Source: Opitutus sp. GAS368 | GTDB lineage: Bacteria; Verrucomicrobiota; Verrucomicrobiia; Opitutales; Opitutaceae | NCBI GenBank assembly: GCA_945906965.1 | Contig: CAMDRP010000014.1 | Location: forward strand, 1 to 42,620 | Reading direction: 5' to 3' | DNA length: 42,620 nt | Shown: positions 14,961 to 23,858 of the stretch, piece after piece | Layout: each line of letters opens with the position of its first letter | Position numbering within the stretch: the stretch's first letter is position 1 | Program-made: the position numbers and the translations under genes | Notes under the pieces: generated by a model | The model's database searches: none | What the model was told of the DNA's origin: nothing | The model's input: the letters and a program-made list of their open reading frames with translations, nothing else

Positions 14961-16366
14961 TGCCGCATTTTGATCCAGACCAACTTGCTCGTTGGACCGC
15001 CGGTCGCTGGACGGTTTCGCCGACCACGCGGTTGAGTGGCTTTGCGATCGATACGCGCCAAGTCCGCGCGGGTGAAATTTTTGTCGCGCTTAAAACCGTA
15101 GCTCGTGATGGCCATGATTTTCTCGCGACTGCGCTGCAAGCCGGGGCCTCGGCCGCGATCGTTTCATCGCCCAATCTCGACGTGGCTCTGCCACAACTTA
15201 TCGTCGAAGATCCTCTCGCGGCGTTTCAGGCGATTGCTCGCGAATACCGTCGTACGTTTGCCGGCCCAGTGATCGGCGTCACCGGCAGCGCGGGCAAGAC
15301 TTCGACGAAAAACCTCCTCGCGTTACTGCTCGGAGCTAGGGCGGAAGCTAGCCCCGTGCTCGCGACTGAAGGAAATCTTAACAACCACCTCGGTGTGCCT
15401 CTGACGCTTACTCGGTTAGATCCGAGCCGGCATCAATTTGCGGTGATCGAAGCCGGTATCAGCGCTCCGGGCGACATGGCCGTCCTTGCGGGTATGATCC
15501 AGCCGGATGTCGCGATCACCACGCTGGTCGCAGCGGCGCATATCAAAGAACTGGGTTCGCTCGAGGGCGTCGCATTGGAGAAATCCCAGCTTTCCGCGGC
15601 GGTGCGACCTAAAGGCGTGGCGATATATCCTGCGTCGTGCGCTGCTTTTTCAGCGTTTCGAGCACTAACGGTGTCGCACATCAAGGTGGAACCGATCGCA
15701 CAGCATGCAGGGCGAAACTCTCCTTTAAACTCGGTCGGTTTTGTGATCACGCAATCAGCGGAAACGACGCGCCTTGAGCTCTGGCGGGAAGAGGGCAACA
15801 CGTCGGTATTTACGCTGCGACGCGTGACTGATGGGATGGCGCAAAATGCGGCACTCGCGATCAGCGCGGCGTTGCATCTCGGCGTGAGTGCTACTGCCAT
15901 TGAGGAACGCTTGCAGACTTTTGCACCGGCTGCGATGCGCGGTGAATGGCGGCGAGTCTCGGGCTGTTTGCTCTACCTGGATTGTTACAACGCCAATCCT
16001 GCCTCGATGGTTGATGCGTTGGAGACGTTTCGCGCGGTGGCTCCAGCGACGGAACCACGGCTTTATGTGATCGGCGGTATGGAGGAGCTCGGGGCGGAAG
16101 CGGCTCGTTATCACCATGAATTAGGACGCCTGATCGAATTGCGCGCCGAGGATGCGCTGGTGACGATGGGAGATTACGCCGACGAACTTCGTGCCGGGGC
16201 TATTGAGCAAGGGTTGAATGCCGCGCAAATTTCGGTGGTGACGCAACATGCGGACATCGCGGCGGCGATTGCTGGTTTCCGCGGGGCTATTTTCGTCAAA
16301 GGGAGTCGTCGTTATCAACTGGAGGCAGCGCTTGGCGCACTTTTAGATCCTATTTCTTTATGCTAA
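14960..16366 (+). CDS. murF: UDP-MurNAc-tripeptide--D-Ala-D-Ala ligase MurF
   Basis: MurF attaches the D-Ala-D-Ala dipeptide made by Ddl to UDP-MurNAc-tripeptide, completing the cytosolic precursor for MraY. The 468-residue protein has the Mur ligase P-loop GVTGSAGKTSTKN at about residues 109-121, the NLNNHLGVPLTL block that follows, and the C-terminal YNANPASM segment that distinguishes MurF from other Mur ligases. Start and stop overlap the neighbours by one and seven bases (murE and mraY), pointing to coupled translation. Confidence 0.96.
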   Translation: MPHFDPDQLARWTAGRWTVSPTTRLSGFAIDTRQVRAGEIFVALKTVARDGHDFLATALQAGASAAIVSSPNLDVALPQLIVEDPLAAFQAIAREYRRTFAGPVIGVTGSAGKTSTKNLLALLLGARAEASPVLATEGNLNNHLGVPLTLTRLDPSRHQFAVIEAGISAPGDMAVLAGMIQPDVAITTLVAAAHIKELGSLEGVALEKSQLSAAVRPKGVAIYPASCAAFSAFRALTVSHIKVEPIAQHAGRNSPLNSVGFVITQSAETTRLELWREEGNTSVFTLRRVTDGMAQNAALAISAALHLGVSATAIEERLQTFAPAAMRGEWRRVSGCLLYLDCYNANPASMVDALETFRAVAPATEPRLYVIGGMEELGAEAARYHHELGRLIELRAEDALVTMGDYADELRAGAIEQGLNAAQISVVTQHADIAAAIAGFRGAIFVKGSRRYQLEAALGALLDPISLC

Positions 16367-17487
16367 GTTATTTGGCTAATTTTGAAGATTTCTACGGCCC
16401 GTTTCGCGTATTTCGGTCACTGACGTTTCGTACCGTAGGCGCGACCGTGACCGCTGCTATGATTGGCTTTATCATCGGGCCTTGGCTCATTGCGAAGTTG
16501 CGCAAATTGAAATTCGGCCAGCACTACGACGACGATCGGACGGGCGATCTTGCGCAGCGTTTTGATAAAAAAAACACTCCCACGATGGGTGGACTGCTGA
16601 TTTTTGCGGCGGTGTTTGGCTCATCGGTGTTGTGGGCGGAACCCAAAATTTGGGTTGGGATCGCGCTCTTTGTTTACGCGGCCCTCACAGCGGTCGGTTT
16701 CCGCGATGATTGGCTCAAAGTCGTACACAAGAATCGTAACGGTATCTCTTCGAAAGAGAAAATTTTTTGGCAGACTTTGGTCACGGTAGTCGCGCTGGTC
16801 GCGCTGCTCTGGCACCCCGCCAGCGCAGAAAAAATCCGAGAGCTGTGGGTGCCGTTTGTGAAACATCCGATTTATGTGTTCTCGGGTGTGATCGGTCTGC
16901 CGGCATTGTTTATATTTATCTACCTGTGGCTCGTCGGTTTTAGCAATGCGATCAACCTGACCGATGGATTGGATGGGCTAGCAATCGGTTGCACGATCTC
17001 GGTGTCACTGGTGTACGGAATTTTGGCCTACGTCGCAGGCAACGTAATAATATCAGATTATCTTTTGATCCCCTATGTGGCGGGGGTGGGTGAACTGACG
17101 GTGGTTTGTGGAGCGCTGGTGGGCGCCGGGCTGGCGTTTCTTTGGTACAATTCTTTTCCAGCGGAAGTTTTCATGGGCGACACGGGCTCGCTGGCGCTCG
17201 GTGGTTTGATCGGAATCATGGCGTTTATGGTGCAGCAGCCTCTGACGTTGCTGATCGTTGGCGGAGTTTTCGTGTGGGAGGCCGCCTCGGTCATGATCCA
17301 AGTGTCGGTGTTTAAATACACCAAACGACGCAGCCCGACTGGGGAAGGGAAACGGTTTTTCCTGATGGCGCCGATCCATCATCATTTTCAAAAAAAGGGC
17401 TGGCCCGAGACTAAGGTCGTTCTGCGATTTTGGGTTTTGTCGCTGATCTTCGCCCTCGTTGGGCTCGGCACACTGAAGCTACGTTAA
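16360..17487 (+). CDS. mraY: Phospho-MurNAc-pentapeptide transferase MraY
   Basis: MraY moves phospho-MurNAc-pentapeptide onto undecaprenyl phosphate, making lipid I at the inner membrane. The 375-residue protein is polytopic with about ten membrane helices and shows the family's catalytic and binding blocks: FRDDWLKV, NAINLTDGLDGLAIG, GDTGSLALGG and the cytosolic PIHHHFQKKGW. Length is normal. It begins within the last codons of murF. Downstream comes an 88-base gap and then a LysM gene rather than murD. Confidence 0.97.
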   Translation: MLSYLANFEDFYGPFRVFRSLTFRTVGATVTAAMIGFIIGPWLIAKLRKLKFGQHYDDDRTGDLAQRFDKKNTPTMGGLLIFAAVFGSSVLWAEPKIWVGIALFVYAALTAVGFRDDWLKVVHKNRNGISSKEKIFWQTLVTVVALVALLWHPASAEKIRELWVPFVKHPIYVFSGVIGLPALFIFIYLWLVGFSNAINLTDGLDGLAIGCTISVSLVYGILAYVAGNVIISDYLLIPYVAGVGELTVVCGALVGAGLAFLWYNSFPAEVFMGDTGSLALGGLIGIMAFMVQQPLTLLIVGGVFVWEAASVMIQVSVFKYTKRRSPTGEGKRFFLMAPIHHHFQKKGWPETKVVLRFWVLSLIFALVGLGTLKLR

Positions 17488-17575
17488 ACTTAAACTGTTT
17501 ACCGGATTAACTTACCTAAATTTCACTCTAGATTGAACGTGCGTTTTTTATCCTGAACAACCATCTACTTTAATT

Positions 17576-18472
17576 ATGAAAATCATCCGTGTCTTTGGCG
17601 TAGTCGTGGGCATCCACCTTTTCGCACTCATGCTCATTTTCGCTAATCCTGGTTGCAGCTCGACGAGCAAACCAGCCCCCACGCCGGCGGATACCGCAGC
17701 CGCTCCCAATCCGGCGGCTCCTGTGGTGAGTGTGCCGCTCTCAGGTAACTCATCGCTCGCGACGGAATCATCCCTGACGGCCGCGCCACTTGGGGCTGAA
17801 CCTATGAGCAGTGCAGTCGGTGGCGTGCGTTTCACGCCTACGCGTCCCGGCACGCCTGCGGCCAGCGCTCTCGAGGCCGCACCCATGACCAATGTTACTC
17901 CCGCTACCACCTATGTCGTCGTAAAAAATGACAACCTCTCGAGCATCGCGAAGAAAAATCACCTCACGGTAACCGAACTCGCTGCGGCCAATAACATCAA
18001 AGTCGCGCAATCTCTGCGTCTCGGCCAAAAACTGATCATCCCTGGCAAGGCTCCTGCGGCGGGCGCGGCCATCTCCCCAGCGGCCGCTCCGGCCAAGGCG
18101 ACCACGCCCTCTGCCAATGCCGCCCTCAAGCCGGCTGGAGATGCCGTCTCGCATACCGTCAAAATGGGTGAGTCGCTGGGCGCCATCGCGCGCAAGTACG
18201 GGGTGCGTCAGGGTGATATTGCTGTCGCCAATAACATTACCGACCCGCAAAAAATCACCGCCGGGCAGATTCTCACGATACCCGCTCCCTCGGCGGCCTC
18301 CAAAGCCAAAGCAGCCGGCCAGCCGGCGGATACCGCCAAGGCTCCTGAACCCATGAAGCCGCTCTTTGTCGTTCCTCCGGTTGAGCAAGATCTTGATGCG
18401 GGCTTGAAGCCTGCGACGGGCGCTGACGTGCCGGTCATTAAGGTCGAGGAAGCCCCTGCGCCGAAGCTCTAA
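17576..18472 (+). CDS. Secreted LysM protein in the murD position
   Basis: The 298-residue protein has an N-terminal hydrophobic segment (residues 6-23) followed by NPGC at 24-27; Cys27 could be lipidated, although the residues before it fit the lipobox poorly. Two LysM domains follow at about residues 112-157 and 192-237, separated by Ala/Pro-rich linkers, and the C terminus is Pro-rich without an enzymatic domain. LysM modules bind peptidoglycan glycan chains, so this is probably a periplasmic wall-binding or scaffold protein. It lies between mraY and ftsW, where murD is normally found. A possible promoter (TTAACT at 17507, TAGATT at 17529, 16-base spacing) precedes it and an intrinsic terminator follows, so it may be a separate transcription unit. 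Confidence 0.88.
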   Translation: MKIIRVFGVVVGIHLFALMLIFANPGCSSTSKPAPTPADTAAAPNPAAPVVSVPLSGNSSLATESSLTAAPLGAEPMSSAVGGVRFTPTRPGTPAASALEAAPMTNVTPATTYVVVKNDNLSSIAKKNHLTVTELAAANNIKVAQSLRLGQKLIIPGKAPAAGAAISPAAAPAKATTPSANAALKPAGDAVSHTVKMGESLGAIARKYGVRQGDIAVANNITDPQKITAGQILTIPAPSAASKAKAAGQPADTAKAPEPMKPLFVVPPVEQDLDAGLKPATGADVPVIKVEEAPAPKL

Positions 18473-18484
18473 ACGAATCCATGG

Positions 18485-18522
18485 TGTACGCGTTCGCGGA
18501 TCCTTGCCGCGTACAGTTTTTT
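18485..18522 (+). terminator. Intrinsic terminator between the LysM gene and ftsW
   Basis: TGTACGCG (18485-18492) pairs perfectly with CGCGTACA (18508-18515), followed by G and six T bases (18517-18522). This is the cleanest intrinsic terminator in the window and stands inside the dcw cluster, 12 bases after the LysM stop region and 25 before ftsW. Confidence 0.75.
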
Positions 18523-18547
18523 CGCTCTCCGCCTTTTTGAGTCTGCT

Positions 18548-19708
18548 ATGTCGACCGCGCCCGTCGTACCGCCTCTTGCCCGTCAGCTCATTAATCCCGC
18601 CGCGTTGATCGCTGTCTGCTGCATTGGGCTAACGATTTTAGGCCTGACGATATTGTTCAGTGCGAGCGCGTCGTTTAAGCAGGGGCCGTATTATTATCTC
18701 AACAAACAGATCTTGGGGGTCTTTTTGGCCGGCGGCCTGTGTTTCATCGCTAGTCGGATCAACCTTGATTACGCGCGACGTTACTCTTGGTGGATCGCCG
18801 GTATCGCTTTGTTTTTATTAGTGTTGGTGTTGATTCCTGGTTTGGGGATTTCAGTGAAGGGCAGTCGTCGTTGGTTGGGGTTGGGTCCCGTGCGTTTGCA
18901 AGTATCGGAATTCGCCAAGCTCGCGCTGGTTTTTTGCCTCTCGCACTACCTCGCTTTGAATCAGACGCGCATCGGTGAACTCGTACGTGGTTATTTGGTG
19001 CCGCTGGCTTTGATCGGTGCGTTCGTCGGCTTAATCGTACTTGAGCCGGATTTCGGTACGGCGGCGCTCGCTCTGGTGGTGGGACTCACGTTGCTGTTTT
19101 TGGCCGGTGCAAAATGGCGCTATATTGTGCCGACCGTGGGGCTCGCGATTTCCTTTTTTGCAGTGATGGTGATCCACAACCCAAATCGTCTGCGGCGTTT
19201 CGTGGCTTTTCTTGATGTCGAAGGTAACAAGCAGGGCGGAACTTATCAATTATACCAAGCCTTAGCGGCTTACGCGGCTGGTGGCACCGGGGGCGCTGGG
19301 CTGGGGCAGGGGCGACAACAGCTCAATTTTTTGCCGGAAGCTCACACGGATTTTATTTTTGCGGTCGTTGGCGAGGAACTTGGGCTCTGGTTTACGCTCG
19401 GTGTGGTGGCGGTTTTTGCGACGATCTTCATTGCTGGACTCGTGCATCTACGGCGTGCGCCTAACCTCTTTCATTTCTTACTCGTGACGGGTTGCCTCAT
19501 GTTGATCTGTTTGCAGTCGATCGTGAATCTCGGGGTGGTGACCGGCGTGTTTCCGACCAAGGGTATGTCGCTACCCTTTATCAGTGCCGGGCTCTCGAAT
19601 CTATTGCTCATGGGTTTGCTGGTGGGTATCATCCTCAACACGCAACGCACGTGGGGTCGCGCGGTACTGGCCGAAAAATCGCGCTCGATGCGCGAGGTAC
19701 TGGGTTAA
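18548..19708 (+). CDS. ftsW: Peptidoglycan glycosyltransferase FtsW (SEDS family)
   Basis: FtsW polymerises lipid II into glycan strands at the septum together with FtsI. The 386-residue protein has around ten membrane helices and typical SEDS blocks: GSRRWLGLGPVRLQVSEFAK, LEPDFGTAALAL, and the C-terminal PTKGMSLPFISAGLSNLLL. A Lys/Arg-rich tail is cytoplasmic. FtsW rather than RodA is chosen because of its place between mraY and murG. An intrinsic terminator lies just upstream, so it may need its own promoter or terminator readthrough; no clear promoter is visible in the 25 bases between. Confidence 0.93.
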   Translation: MSTAPVVPPLARQLINPAALIAVCCIGLTILGLTILFSASASFKQGPYYYLNKQILGVFLAGGLCFIASRINLDYARRYSWWIAGIALFLLVLVLIPGLGISVKGSRRWLGLGPVRLQVSEFAKLALVFCLSHYLALNQTRIGELVRGYLVPLALIGAFVGLIVLEPDFGTAALALVVGLTLLFLAGAKWRYIVPTVGLAISFFAVMVIHNPNRLRRFVAFLDVEGNKQGGTYQLYQALAAYAAGGTGGAGLGQGRQQLNFLPEAHTDFIFAVVGEELGLWFTLGVVAVFATIFIAGLVHLRRAPNLFHFLLVTGCLMLICLQSIVNLGVVTGVFPTKGMSLPFISAGLSNLLLMGLLVGIILNTQRTWGRAVLAEKSRSMREVLG

Positions 19709-19750
19709 GTATCTTGGCCATTCGTATCAGCCCCGTTTACTTAATAATTC

Positions 19751-20878
19751 ATGAGCCACTTTCTCATCTCTTGTGGTGGCACCGGCGGACATCTTTCGCC
19801 GGGCATCGCTCTAGCCGAGGGGCTCACGGCTCGCGGCCACACCGCGACGCTTTTAATCAGTCAGAAAAAAGTAGACGCCCGACTCATCGAGAAATATCCG
19901 CAGATGCAGTTTGCCCGCATGCCGGGTTCGGGGTTTTCTTGGCGCCCGATTGCTTTGATGCGTTGTCTCTGGGCGCAATTTCGGGCGGTGCGGTTTTGCC
20001 GCCGGCTCATTCGGCAGACTGCGCCCGTTGGCATTGTGGGCTTTGGCGGCTTTACCTCGGCGCCGATCGTGTTGGCCGGGAGATGGGCGCGGTTGCCGGT
20101 GGTGTTGCATGAATCCAATCGGGTGCCTGGTCTGGCGATTCGATGGTTGGGGCGTTTAGCTACGCTCGTCTATCTGCCGCCGGGGGTGCTGCTTCCTCGC
20201 TTGCAAGCCTCGTCTATTCGGTACGCGGCTCCGCCGGTGCGGCGCGAGATCGTGCGGACCTCGTCGGTTGAAGCGCGTCTGGCGTTGGGACTGGATCCGA
20301 TGCGCCCGGTGCTCGTCTTGCTCGGTGGCAGCCAAGGCGCGAGCGCCCTCAATCAATGGGCGCGGGAACACGTTGAAGCCCTCGCGCATGAAGGCGTGCA
20401 GCTTTATTGTGTCACCGGATTGGGCAAAGGCGCGTCGGAGTCGCTCGCGCTTAAAACTAAAACGGGCGAGCCGATCGGTGCGATGTTTGTGCCGTTCAGC
20501 GACCGCGTGGCCGAACTGCTTTCCGCGGCCGATCTTGTTGTGTCTCGGGCTGGGGCCGGTTCTATCGCTGAACTGATTCGTTGTGAGACGCCGGCGATCC
20601 TCGTGCCATTCCCTCAATCCGCTGACGATCATCAACGGGCAAACGCGGCCTATTTCGAGCAACAGGGCGGCGGCCTTGTCGTCGAACAGGCCGTTCTGGC
20701 AAAGCTACGAGGTGCCGTGCTGGATCTGATTTTTAATGACGGGCTGCTTTCTAAATATCGCGTACAGCTCAAAGCGATGGATGGCGCCGATTCGGTCGCC
20801 CTCATGGTCAATGATCTTGAGCGACTCGCGACCCCGCCGGCATGCGCCGCATCGATTTCCTCCAGCTCGGCCCCATGA
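19751..20878 (+). CDS. murG: UDP-GlcNAc--lipid I N-acetylglucosaminyltransferase MurG
   Basis: MurG converts lipid I to lipid II on the cytoplasmic face of the membrane. The 375-residue GT-B enzyme has the N-terminal glycine loop CGGTGGHLSPG, the GFGGFTS block of the acceptor domain, HESNRVPG, LGGSQGA at the start of the donor-binding domain, and SRAGAGSIAEL near the UDP-GlcNAc site. Length is normal. The C-terminal Ala/Ser/Pro tail is not conserved. Its stop overlaps the murB start as ATGA, so no murC gene fits between them, unlike many dcw clusters. Confidence 0.96.
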   Translation: MSHFLISCGGTGGHLSPGIALAEGLTARGHTATLLISQKKVDARLIEKYPQMQFARMPGSGFSWRPIALMRCLWAQFRAVRFCRRLIRQTAPVGIVGFGGFTSAPIVLAGRWARLPVVLHESNRVPGLAIRWLGRLATLVYLPPGVLLPRLQASSIRYAAPPVRREIVRTSSVEARLALGLDPMRPVLVLLGGSQGASALNQWAREHVEALAHEGVQLYCVTGLGKGASESLALKTKTGEPIGAMFVPFSDRVAELLSAADLVVSRAGAGSIAELIRCETPAILVPFPQSADDHQRANAAYFEQQGGGLVVEQAVLAKLRGAVLDLIFNDGLLSKYRVQLKAMDGADSVALMVNDLERLATPPACAASISSSSAP

Positions 20879-21867
20879 AACCCGTGACCTCAAATTCCGC
20901 CGATCAACCCAAACTCGTCACCGCGAGTGCGCAGCGCTGGGACGAATTTCACCAAGCGATGCGCCCGCGTCTCGGCGCTACGGCTAAATTCACGCGTGAA
21001 GAACCCCTCGCGGTAAAAACCACCATCCGCATCGGTGGCTCTGCCCGGCTCTATGCCGAACCAGGCAGCGTAGAAGATATGTGCCTGTTGCTTAGGGCGG
21101 CGGCGGCGGCGGGCATCGCGGTTTTGCCGCTCGGCCGCGGTTCTAATCTGATTATCCCGGACGCCGGGGTGGAGGCATTGGTAATCTCAATGGCGCATGA
21201 AAATTGGGCGAAATTTGAACCGCGTCCGGATGGTGCCGTTTGGGTGGGCGCCGGACTCAGGCTAAAAAATCTATGCGGCCTGGCGGCCAAGGCAGGATTA
21301 ACGGGTTTTGAATTTCTTGAGGGCATTCCGGGTAATGTGGGTGGCGCGCTACGGATGAATGCCGGTGCGATGGGTGGCTGGATGTTCGATGTGGTGGAAG
21401 CGGTACAACTTATCACGGCCACGGGCGAATGCCGAACTTTGGACCGCGCGGCCATGCACGTGGATTATCGGCATTGCGCCGAGTTGCATGATGCGATCGC
21501 GCTGGGCGCGTTGCTGCGTCCGTCCGCTCACACCGATACCGAAGCGGTCGGACGACAAATCGATGTTTATAAAAAAAAGCGGCAGGAATCCCAGCCACGC
21601 GAGCCCAGTGCAGGATGTATTTTTAAGAATCCACCGGGTAATTCGGCGGGGCGACTGATCGACCAAAGTGGACTCAAGGGGGAGCGGGTGGGGGACGCCG
21701 AGGTATCCCCGATTCACGCTAATTTTATGGTAAATCGGGGTGCGGCCACGAGCGCCGACTTGATCGAACTCGTCCGGCGGGTGCGTGCGCGCGTGCGCGC
21801 CGCGCAAGGCGTGGAGTTGGAGCCAGAAGTTTTGCTTTACGGCCAGCAATGGAAAGACGTGCTCTGA
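20875..21867 (+). CDS. murB: UDP-N-acetylenolpyruvoylglucosamine reductase MurB
   Basis: MurB reduces UDP-GlcNAc-enolpyruvate to UDP-MurNAc with FAD and NADPH. The 330-residue protein has the FAD-binding blocks KTTIRIGGSARLY, PLGRGSNLI and GIPGNVGGALRMNAGAMG, and the C-terminal SAGCIFKNPPGNSAGRLID. Cys248 replaces the Ser that donates a proton in E. coli MurB, and the upstream YRxS block reads YRHC; this resembles the type II enzymes. The ATG at 20875 is preferred because it gives an ATGA overlap with murG; a start at 20842 would add 11 residues read from murG. Confidence 0.95.
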   Translation: MKPVTSNSADQPKLVTASAQRWDEFHQAMRPRLGATAKFTREEPLAVKTTIRIGGSARLYAEPGSVEDMCLLLRAAAAAGIAVLPLGRGSNLIIPDAGVEALVISMAHENWAKFEPRPDGAVWVGAGLRLKNLCGLAAKAGLTGFEFLEGIPGNVGGALRMNAGAMGGWMFDVVEAVQLITATGECRTLDRAAMHVDYRHCAELHDAIALGALLRPSAHTDTEAVGRQIDVYKKKRQESQPREPSAGCIFKNPPGNSAGRLIDQSGLKGERVGDAEVSPIHANFMVNRGAATSADLIELVRRVRARVRAAQGVELEPEVLLYGQQWKDVL

Positions 21868-21891
21868 GGGCGCAGCTTCACATTTAATTTC

Positions 21892-22821
21892 ATGAATTCA
21901 CTTCCCGAAATCGCCGTGCTCGCCGGCGGCACGTCTTCTGAGCGCGAAGTCTCGCTCGGCTCTGGTCTCGCGAGCGCGTGCGCGCTTGCCCGTTCTTTTC
22001 CGACGCGGCTTTTTGAACTCACAGCTGACGCTTTGCCGGCGGGACTCGATCCGAAGCGGCATGTGGTTTTTTCGACGTTGCATGGCGGATTCGGTGAAGA
22101 TGGTTCGATGCAACGTCTCCTCGATGCGGCGGGGGTGGTTTACGCAGGTTGTGATGCGGCGAGCAGCGCTCTCACCATGGACAAGACGCGCACGAAAAAC
22201 GCCGCGGCCTCGCGTGGGGTGCAGATCAGTCCAGGAGTGGTTTTTGAAGCGAAGGCTGCGCCCACGGCGGATGAACTTGTGGCTAAGCTGGGTGAGCAGG
22301 TGGTGCTCAAGCCCAACGATCAAGGCAGCAGCGTCGGTCTGACGATTAACGCGGGTCGCGGCGAACTCGCCGCTTCGCTCGCGCGACTCACGCCCGGTTC
22401 TTGGTTAGCCGAACGTCGCCTGATGGGCCGAGAGCTTTCGGTCGGCGTCCTGCGGGGCGCGGCGCTGGGCGTGGTGGAGATTCGGCCTAAGTCGGGGGTT
22501 TATGATTACGCGAGTAAATACACCAAGGGTGCGACGGAGTACTTTGCGCCCGCACCGCTGGATGCGGCCACGACGCTGAGTGTCCAGCGCGCAGCTGAGT
22601 CGGCCTTCGCCGCCTGTGGTTGTCGGGATTATGCTCGAGTGGATTTTATCCTAGTCGGTAGCGCCGAGCTTTATTTGCTGGAAATCAATACGCTGCCGGG
22701 CATGAAGGAAACGAGTTTGCTGCCGATGAGTGCGCGTTGTGCGGGGCTAGATTTCACGGCGTTGGCCCGTGAGTTGGTGTTGCCTGCACTGGGGCGTTTT
22801 TCCGCGGCTGTGGCTCGCTGA
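21892..22821 (+). CDS. ddl: D-alanine--D-alanine ligase
   Basis: Ddl joins two D-alanines with ATP to give the dipeptide used by MurF. The 309-residue ATP-grasp protein shows the N-terminal VLAGGTSSEREVSLGSG, the FSTLHGGFGEDG block, VLKPNDQGSSVGLT in the ATP-binding domain, and the metal-binding C-terminal LEINTLPGMKETSLLPM. It is a free-standing Ddl, not fused to MurC as in chlamydiae. It sits 24 bases after murB and 5 before ftsQ. Confidence 0.97.
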   Translation: MNSLPEIAVLAGGTSSEREVSLGSGLASACALARSFPTRLFELTADALPAGLDPKRHVVFSTLHGGFGEDGSMQRLLDAAGVVYAGCDAASSALTMDKTRTKNAAASRGVQISPGVVFEAKAAPTADELVAKLGEQVVLKPNDQGSSVGLTINAGRGELAASLARLTPGSWLAERRLMGRELSVGVLRGAALGVVEIRPKSGVYDYASKYTKGATEYFAPAPLDAATTLSVQRAAESAFAACGCRDYARVDFILVGSAELYLLEINTLPGMKETSLLPMSARCAGLDFTALARELVLPALGRFSAAVAR

Positions 22822-22826
22822 ATTTC

Positions 22827-23858
22827 TTGCGAATCGATCCTAACAACAACCCTGACGGCCGAAGCTGGAGAGATATTCCCCAGCCGGTGAAACCGCGCGC
22901 GATGTCGCGCGAGGGGCGTCGCCGACTCGCCGGGTCGATTGTACGTTTTGCGGTCGCGGTGATTGTAATTTTGGGGGTGTTGGTAGGAATTTGGCAGGTG
23001 ACTCATGAGCTGCGGGAAAATCCCCGCTCGGCTACTGCCGTCGCCGCGGTGCCCTTGGGACCGCCCCGCTTTGAGACCGACGGGTTCCTGGGCGCGGATC
23101 CGGGGTGGCTGGTGCGTACGCTCGCCTTGCCGCGGACTGCCTCGCTGATTGGACTCGATCTCGATGAATTACGTGGGCGACTCCTCGCCCACAGCCAGGT
23201 GAGGACGGCAGTATTGACGAAGATTTTCCCCTCCACACTTCGAGTCCGCATCACCGAGCGCATGCCCGTGGCCCGGGTCATGGCCCAGATGGCCAACGGC
23301 GAACCGCAGGCTTTCCTCGTCGCGCGGGATGGCGTCGTGTTTCCCGGCATCGGATATGAGATGGCGTTGCTCAACTCGCTGCCGTGGCTCGAGCCCATGA
23401 AGCTCGCGCGCACCGCTAACGGATTCCAGCCCATCGAGGGGATGGGCGCCGCATCCGATCTCATTGCCAAGGCCCAGCTCGAAGCCGAGCATCTTTACGC
23501 CGCTTGGCGGGTCGTCTCGCTCGCCCGGCTTAATGCCGACGCCGAGATCGAGGTGCGTACGGCCTCGGGCGGCACGATAGTTTTCAGCGCCACCACCGAT
23601 TATTTCACGCAACTCGCGAACCTCGATCTCACGCTCGATCGCATCGCGGCCCAAGGGGCGACGTTTAAACGCATCAATCTAGCCAACGGTCGCGACGTCA
23701 CGGTCACTCTGGATACGCCACTCCTGCCCAAAACTTCAGTCATCGGCAAGTCCGCCCCGTCGCCCAAAGCAGTAGCTATGCCGGTCGGCTCGAAACCGTC
23801 CTCGCCCCACACCACCGCCTTCGGTAATTTTTCCACCCAGCCCAAGAAAGCTCCGTGA
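22827..23858 (+). CDS. ftsQ: Cell division protein FtsQ
   Basis: FtsQ is a single-pass divisome protein that recruits FtsB and FtsL. The 343-residue product has a basic N terminus, one membrane helix (about residues 35-56, SIVRFAVAVIVILGVLVGIW), and a periplasmic part whose first section (about 75-150) resembles a POTRA domain (LRGRLLAHSQVRTAVLTKIFPSTLRVRITE in two halves). The remainder fits the FtsQ beta domain, with a Pro/Ser-rich tail. The start at 22827 is a TTG; an ATG at 22902 would still leave the helix intact. It overlaps ftsA by GTGA. Assignment rests on topology and its place between ddl and ftsA. Confidence 0.88.
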   Translation: MRIDPNNNPDGRSWRDIPQPVKPRAMSREGRRRLAGSIVRFAVAVIVILGVLVGIWQVTHELRENPRSATAVAAVPLGPPRFETDGFLGADPGWLVRTLALPRTASLIGLDLDELRGRLLAHSQVRTAVLTKIFPSTLRVRITERMPVARVMAQMANGEPQAFLVARDGVVFPGIGYEMALLNSLPWLEPMKLARTANGFQPIEGMGAASDLIAKAQLEAEHLYAAWRVVSLARLNADAEIEVRTASGGTIVFSATTDYFTQLANLDLTLDRIAAQGATFKRINLANGRDVTVTLDTPLLPKTSVIGKSAPSPKAVAMPVGSKPSSPHTTAFGNFSTQPKKAP

